Of a DNA stretch of 64,000 nucleotides, positions 60,196-64,000 are shown piece after piece. The DNA is from Actinoplanes sp. TBRC 11911. Its GTDB lineage: Bacteria > Actinomycetota > Actinomycetes > Mycobacteriales > Micromonosporaceae. The stretch covers positions 104,825 through 168,824 of the forward strand of contig NZ_JABBNC010000018.1 in the NCBI RefSeq assembly GCF_012933445.1, written 5' to 3'. The notes beneath the pieces were generated by a model. The model saw only the letters and a program-made list of their open reading frames with translations, searched no databases and was not told the origin of the DNA. Positions within the stretch are counted from its first letter, which is position 1. Each line of letters begins with the position of its first letter. A program made the position numbers and the translations under genes.

Positions 60196-61479
60196 ATGGG
60201 TGGCACAGGCGGAGAAATCGTCCTGGTGCTCGTGCTGGTGCTGGTCAACGCCGCGTTCTCGGGCAGCGAGATGGCACTCGTGTCGCTGCGCGAAAGCCAG
60301 GTGCAGCGGCTGGAACGAGAATCCGGCGCCGGACGGGTGCTGGCCCGGCTGAGCCGCGACCCGAACCGGTTTCTGGCGACCATCCAGATCGGTATCACGC
60401 TGGCCGGGTTCCTGGCCTCGGCGGCCGCCGCGGTATCGCTGTCCGAGCCGCTGGTGCAGCCGTTGAGCTTCCTCGGTTCGGCGGCCGAGCCGGCCGCGAT
60501 CGTGATCGTCACGGTGCTGCTGACGTTCGTCACGCTGGTGATCGGCGAGCTCGCTCCGAAACGGATAGCGATGCAGCGCCCGGAGGGATGGGCGCTGCTG
60601 GTCGCCCGCCCGCTGGACTGGTTGTCGAAGTTCTCCCGGCCCGCGGTGTGGCTGCTCGGCGCCGCCACCAACCTGCTGGTGCGGCTGGCCGGCGGCGACC
60701 CGGCGGCGCAGCGCGAGGAGGTGACCACCGAGGAGATCCGCGACATGGTGGCCGCGCAGCAGGACTTCTCGGCCGAGCAGCGCACCATCATCAGCGGCGC
60801 CTTCGAGATCGCCGACCGGATCCTGCGGGAGATCCTGGTGCCCCGGCGCGACGTGCTGACGCTGGCCACCGGGACGCCGGCGAAGGAGGCGCTGCGGCTG
60901 CTCATCGACGCCGGGCATTCGCGCGCGCCGGTGGTCGGCCCGGCCGGCCTGGACGACGTGATCGGCATGGTCCACCTGCGCGACCTGGTCGACGCCGACG
61001 GCACGGTGGACTCGCTCGCGCGTCCCGGGTTGTTCCTGCCGGAGACGCTGCGGGTGTCGGACGCGCTCAAGGAGCTCCGCGGCGAGCGACAGCAGCTGGC
61101 GATGGTGGTCGACGAACGCGGGGCCATCGACGGGATCATCACGATGGAGGACCTGGTCGAGGAGATCGTCGGGGAGATCTACGACGAGACGGACCGCGAC
61201 GTGGCGGCCGTGATCAAGGAGCCGGACGGCGCGCTGCTGCTGCCCGGCTCCTTCCCCATCCACGACCTGCCGGACATCGGCCTGCACGACGAGTCGGACG
61301 CCCACGAGGAGGGCGACTACACGACAGTGGCGGGGATGGTGCTGGCCGCGCTGGGGCACATCCCGACGGCTCCGGGGGAGGTGGTCACGCTGCCGGAGTT
61401 CACCGCCGAGGTGGTCGAGGTGACCGGCCGGGCCATCACCCGCATCCGGGTCCGCCCGATGGCCGAGTCACCGGCGTAA
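60196..61479 (+). CDS. CNNM/CorC-type membrane protein (hemolysin family)
   Basis: 427 residues from ATG 60196 with TTGAG upstream. DUF21/CNNM domain (about 1-190) with four transmembrane helices (EIVLVLVLVLVNAAFSGSEMAL, LATIQIGITLAGFLASAAAAV, IVIVTVLLTFVTLVIGELAPK). Two CBS domains (about 210-330; RTIISGAFEIADRILREIL and MVHLRDLVDADG) and a C-terminal CorC_HlyC domain (about 345-425; DYTTVAGMVLAALGHIPTAP) follow. Members transport or regulate Mg2+ or Co2+ and include resistance proteins. It may share a transcript with the upstream glycosylase, 68 bp away. Confidence 0.93.
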   Translation: MGGTGGEIVLVLVLVLVNAAFSGSEMALVSLRESQVQRLERESGAGRVLARLSRDPNRFLATIQIGITLAGFLASAAAAVSLSEPLVQPLSFLGSAAEPAAIVIVTVLLTFVTLVIGELAPKRIAMQRPEGWALLVARPLDWLSKFSRPAVWLLGAATNLLVRLAGGDPAAQREEVTTEEIRDMVAAQQDFSAEQRTIISGAFEIADRILREILVPRRDVLTLATGTPAKEALRLLIDAGHSRAPVVGPAGLDDVIGMVHLRDLVDADGTVDSLARPGLFLPETLRVSDALKELRGERQQLAMVVDERGAIDGIITMEDLVEEIVGEIYDETDRDVAAVIKEPDGALLLPGSFPIHDLPDIGLHDESDAHEEGDYTTVAGMVLAALGHIPTAPGEVVTLPEFTAEVVEVTGRAITRIRVRPMAESPA

Positions 61480-61485
61480 CAACTC

Positions 61486-62283
61486 TCAGCGCGTTGGTCG
61501 TGCCCGCTGCCGCACCGCCTCATACAGCACGACAGTGCCCGCCGCGGCAGCATTCAACGAGCTGGCGGCCCCGGTGATCGGAATGCGCACCGTGACATGG
61601 GCGGCGTCGCGCCACGCGGCACTGAGCCCCACCGTCTCGTTCCCCACCAGAATCGCCGTAGGCCCGGTCATATCGTGCTCGTCCACATCCACCCGGCCGT
61701 GCTCATCGGTTGCCACAATCTGCACACCACGTGGCAAAAGCGACAAAGCGCCCTCAACGCTGTCGGCCGTCAAAACCGGCAAAGCGAACAAAGAGCCGGT
61801 CGACGCCCGCACCGCCTTCGGGTCGTACGGATCGGCCGCATGCCCCGTGATGATCACCGCCGACGCCCCGAACGCGTCCGCCGACCGCACCAGCGTCCCG
61901 ACGTTTCCCGGCGTCCCCGGCCGATCGAACACCACCACGAGCAGATGCCGATCCGCCATGATCGGGGCCGACGGTGCCATCCCCACCACGGCGATCAGCT
62001 CGGCGTCCTCTTTATCGGCCAGCTCGGCCACCAGCTCCGGCGACATCGCCACGGCCCGCGCGCCGGTCCGCGCCAGGACATCCCGGGCCCATCCCGATAA
62101 AGCGCGACGATCCGGGTATATCAGGTCGCGGATCTCCCAGCCGTACTCGACCGCGAGGCTGATCGGGCGTACCCCTTGAACCAGAAACTCTCCCGCGCGG
62201 TGCCTCTTGGTGCGGTTGGTCAGAAGGGCCTGCCACTGCTGAAAATTGGCGTTCCGCGTACTCACCCGCAAAGCCCTGGACAC
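61486..62283 (-). CDS. SPOUT/TrmH-family RNA 2'-O-methyltransferase
   Basis: 265 residues. N-terminal TNRTKRHRAGEFLVQGVRPI (substrate-binding domain); SPOUT motifs VVVFDRPGTPGNVGTLVRSA (motif 1), AILVGNETVGLS (motif 2) and TVRIPITGAASSLNAAAAGT (motif 3, knot). Belongs with rRNA 2'-O-ribose methylases; the target is not assigned. The GTG start at 62283 is close to the upstream divergent ROK gene. It converges on the CNNM gene with a 6-bp gap. Confidence 0.93.
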   Translation of the reverse strand: MSRALRVSTRNANFQQWQALLTNRTKRHRAGEFLVQGVRPISLAVEYGWEIRDLIYPDRRALSGWARDVLARTGARAVAMSPELVAELADKEDAELIAVVGMAPSAPIMADRHLLVVVFDRPGTPGNVGTLVRSADAFGASAVIITGHAADPYDPKAVRASTGSLFALPVLTADSVEGALSLLPRGVQIVATDEHGRVDVDEHDMTGPTAILVGNETVGLSAAWRDAAHVTVRIPITGAASSLNAAAAGTVVLYEAVRQRARPTR

Positions 62284-62331
62284 CGCAGCGACGATACCGG
62301 GTCACAATTGCTGTGCGAGGAGGTGACCTCC

Positions 62332-63102
62332 ATGCACACTGGCGGCGTGGCTTTCACCCTGACGATCGACTGTGGCGGCGGCGGCATCAAGGGCTCGGTG
62401 CTCGACGAGTCGGGCACGATGCGTGCCCAGCCATTGCGCGTCCCCACGCCGTACCCCCTGCCGCCCGACCTGTTCGTAAAGACGCTGGTGCAGCTCGGCG
62501 AGCGTTTACCGAGCGCCGACCAGGTCACCGTCGGGATGCCCGGCATGCTGCGGCACGGCGTGGTGGTGGCGACCCCGCACTACGTGACCCGCAGCGGCCC
62601 GCGCACCCGCGTCGACCCGGAACTGGTCGACGCCTGGCACGGCTTCGACGCCCGCACCGCCCTGGAGGACGCGTTCGGCCTGCCCACCCTGGTGCTCAAC
62701 GACGCCGAGGTGCACGGCGCCGGGGTGGTCGCGGGCACCGGCTGCGAACTCGTCCTGACCCTCGGCACCGGCCTGGGCTGCGCGCTGTTCGACGGCGGCC
62801 GCCTCGCGCCGCACCTGGAGATGTCGCAGGCGCCGGTGCGGTGGGGCATGTCCTACGACACGTACATCGGCGAGCACGAACGCCGCCGCCTCGGCGACGC
62901 CCTCTGGTCCCGCCGGGTCCGCAACGTGGTTGAGGGCCTGCGTCCGGTGTTCCTCTGGGACCGCCTCTACCTGGGCGGCGGCAACTCCCGCCTGGTCACC
63001 CCCACCCAGCTGGCGCGAATGGGCGACGACGTCGTGGTCGTTCCGAACACCGCCGGCATCGTCGGAGGCGTACGCGCCTGGGCCTTGGACACCGCCCGCT
63101 GA
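62332..63102 (+). CDS. ROK-family sugar kinase, polyphosphate-glucokinase-like
   Basis: 256 residues from ATG 62332, with GAGGAGGTGAC upstream. Phosphate-binding TIDCGGGGIKGSVLD near residue 10, VTVGMPGMLRHGVVVATPHY, NDAEVHGAG, and a phosphate-2 motif LTLGTGLGCALF; a C-terminal YLGGGNSRLV and VGGVRAWAL follow. The order fits ROK kinases such as the actinobacterial strictly polyphosphate-dependent glucokinases. The classical ROK zinc motif (CGCxGCxE) is absent. The HAD hydrolase starts 1 bp downstream and is on the same strand. Confidence 0.88.
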   Translation: MHTGGVAFTLTIDCGGGGIKGSVLDESGTMRAQPLRVPTPYPLPPDLFVKTLVQLGERLPSADQVTVGMPGMLRHGVVVATPHYVTRSGPRTRVDPELVDAWHGFDARTALEDAFGLPTLVLNDAEVHGAGVVAGTGCELVLTLGTGLGCALFDGGRLAPHLEMSQAPVRWGMSYDTYIGEHERRRLGDALWSRRVRNVVEGLRPVFLWDRLYLGGGNSRLVTPTQLARMGDDVVVVPNTAGIVGGVRAWALDTAR

Positions 63103-63103
63103 C

Positions 63104-63844
63104 ATGCCGCCGAGCCCAGCCGCCCTGCTGCTCGACTTCGGGGGTGTCCTGGCCGACGCCCCGCACCAGGAGCGCTCGGCCCCACCGGAACTGGTCCTGC
63201 GCATCTACAACCTCACGAAGGGCGCCCTGCTGCCCGGCGAGATCCAGCGCTCGCTGACGAGGGGAGCGGCGGCGTACGCGCGCTGGCGCGACGAGGACTG
63301 GCCGGACGAGCTGACCCAGGCCGAGGTATGGGAGCGTTTCATCCTCCCGGGCTGGCCGCCGGCGGCGCAGGTCCCGGTCCGGGGAGCGGTCCGCCGCCTG
63401 AGCTACGACTGGGCGTGGCGGCACAATTGGGCGGTGCGGCCAGGCATTTTTGAGGCGCTGGAGGCGGCAAGGGAGCGCGAGATCCCGATGGCGGTGGTGA
63501 GCAATACGCTGTCCGGGGCGGCGCATCGGGACTTCCTGGCCCAGGTAGGGGCGGGCACGTTCTTCAAGGCCCAGATCTACAGCAACGAGGCAGGCGTCCG
63601 AAAGCCGAACCCCCAGATGATCTGGAACGCGACCGACGAGCTGGGCGTGCCCCCGCAGGCGTGCTGGTTCGTCGGCGACACGCCCCGCCGCGACATCGCC
63701 TGCGCCCGCCGAGCAGACGTGGCCCGGGCGATCCTGATGCGCTCTCCCCGCACCGACCGCGAGCCCGACGCCCCGGACCTGAAGCCGGACGCCGAGATCG
63801 CAAACGGCTTCGACCTGCGGGACCTCCTTTCCACAACCACATAG
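63104..63844 (+). CDS. HAD-superfamily hydrolase
   Basis: 246 residues from ATG 63104, one base after the ROK stop. Motif I LLLDFGGVLAD (nucleophile Asp, with Gly at position +2 rather than the usual second Asp, as in the epoxide-hydrolase-like branch), motif II VVSNTLSG, motif III Lys in GVRKPNPQM, motif IV WFVGDTPRRDIACARR. The cap domain lies between residues about 20 and 120. Phosphatase activity is likely, substrate unknown. The remaining 156 bp of the window show no gene. Confidence 0.88.
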   Translation: MPPSPAALLLDFGGVLADAPHQERSAPPELVLRIYNLTKGALLPGEIQRSLTRGAAAYARWRDEDWPDELTQAEVWERFILPGWPPAAQVPVRGAVRRLSYDWAWRHNWAVRPGIFEALEAAREREIPMAVVSNTLSGAAHRDFLAQVGAGTFFKAQIYSNEAGVRKPNPQMIWNATDELGVPPQACWFVGDTPRRDIACARRADVARAILMRSPRTDREPDAPDLKPDAEIANGFDLRDLLSTTT

Positions 63845-64000
63845 CCTTCCCCCGTACGAGGCAGCGTCTGGTCCCCGCCCAGCGGGTCCGGCTCTCTGCC
63901 TGCTCCAGGCCGTCCGCCGTGTTCCGGCCGTCCTGCCACCCCAGCCGGTTTTCTTTCCGCCCGCGGCTGGCTCACGGTTGGTCGGGTGGACTTTCCTACG

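Overview
This is a high-GC, GC3-biased segment of an actinobacterial chromosome. Gene content points to the Micromonosporaceae, most likely Actinoplanes or a close relative. The pointers are hemE with a CgoX/HemY-type oxidase and HemQ, DUF3000 and DUF2637 proteins, separately encoded LigD-type polymerase and ligase, ECF sigma/anti-sigma pairs, and frequent GTG starts with ATGA/GTGA coupling. I see no rRNA, tRNA, CRISPR array, intact insertion sequence or prophage. The family assignment is inference; no database was searched.

Layout. 0-8 kb: dxs, three tandem paralogous membrane-anchored beta-propeller genes, then an OmpR/HK two-component pair. 8-18 kb: a DUF2637 membrane protein with a C-terminal HTH, a proline-rich membrane protein, a fadA-fadB beta-oxidation operon, an array of about nine 61-bp hairpin units, RNase D, a membrane-anchored S1C protease and DUF3000. 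18-26 kb: hemE-cgoX-hemQ, a GNAT protein, a CBM48-like protein, thyA-folA, a GT2 glycosyltransferase and LigD-type polymerase. 26-33 kb: GNAT, K+ channel, secreted tripeptidyl-peptidase-like hydrolase, ATP-dependent DNA ligase, a coupled HipA-like kinase/DUF3037/hypothetical operon, an LPXTG-like protein and a PH-like membrane protein. 33-37 kb: msrB followed by a repeat-rich, gene-poor stretch that contains a low-complexity 520-residue ORF. 36-46 kb: an operon of LURP-one-like protein, dgt and DUF2809, an MBL hydrolase, a GAF protein and diacylglycerol kinase, bioD with a long N-terminal extension, two ACT-domain proteins, a heptanucleotide microsatellite, and a 39-residue Cys-rich protein coupled to a pyrimidine reductase. 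46-54 kb: a 63-bp repeat array, a perfect 21-bp inverted repeat, DnaA-box-like motifs, then an operon HerA-SbcD-SbcC-(NurA-like). 54-64 kb: ECF sigma, zinc anti-sigma and three exported proteins, then an AlkA-like glycosylase, a CNNM/CorC protein, a TrmH-family methylase, a ROK kinase and a HAD hydrolase.

The most interesting system is the four-gene DNA-end-processing operon at 47.6-54.0 kb. Its last gene, which looks like an uncharacterised ORF, has NurA-like signatures (DG motif at residue 64, LLVVDGPL at 175-182, a following YVK). This would give a bacterial counterpart of the archaeal HerA-NurA-Mre11-Rad50 set. Three DnaA-box-like motifs lie just upstream.

The second striking theme is repeats. 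Four unrelated genes (DUF2637/HTH, LigD-polymerase, the LPXTG-like protein and NurA-like) each have their last codons and stop codon copied as a short tandem array (33, 27, 28 and 15 bp). Two other intergenic arrays (14.1-14.6 and 46.8-47.0 kb) are built from similar GTGTGGG...CCCACAC hairpin units. Coding predictions inside these arrays should be distrusted.
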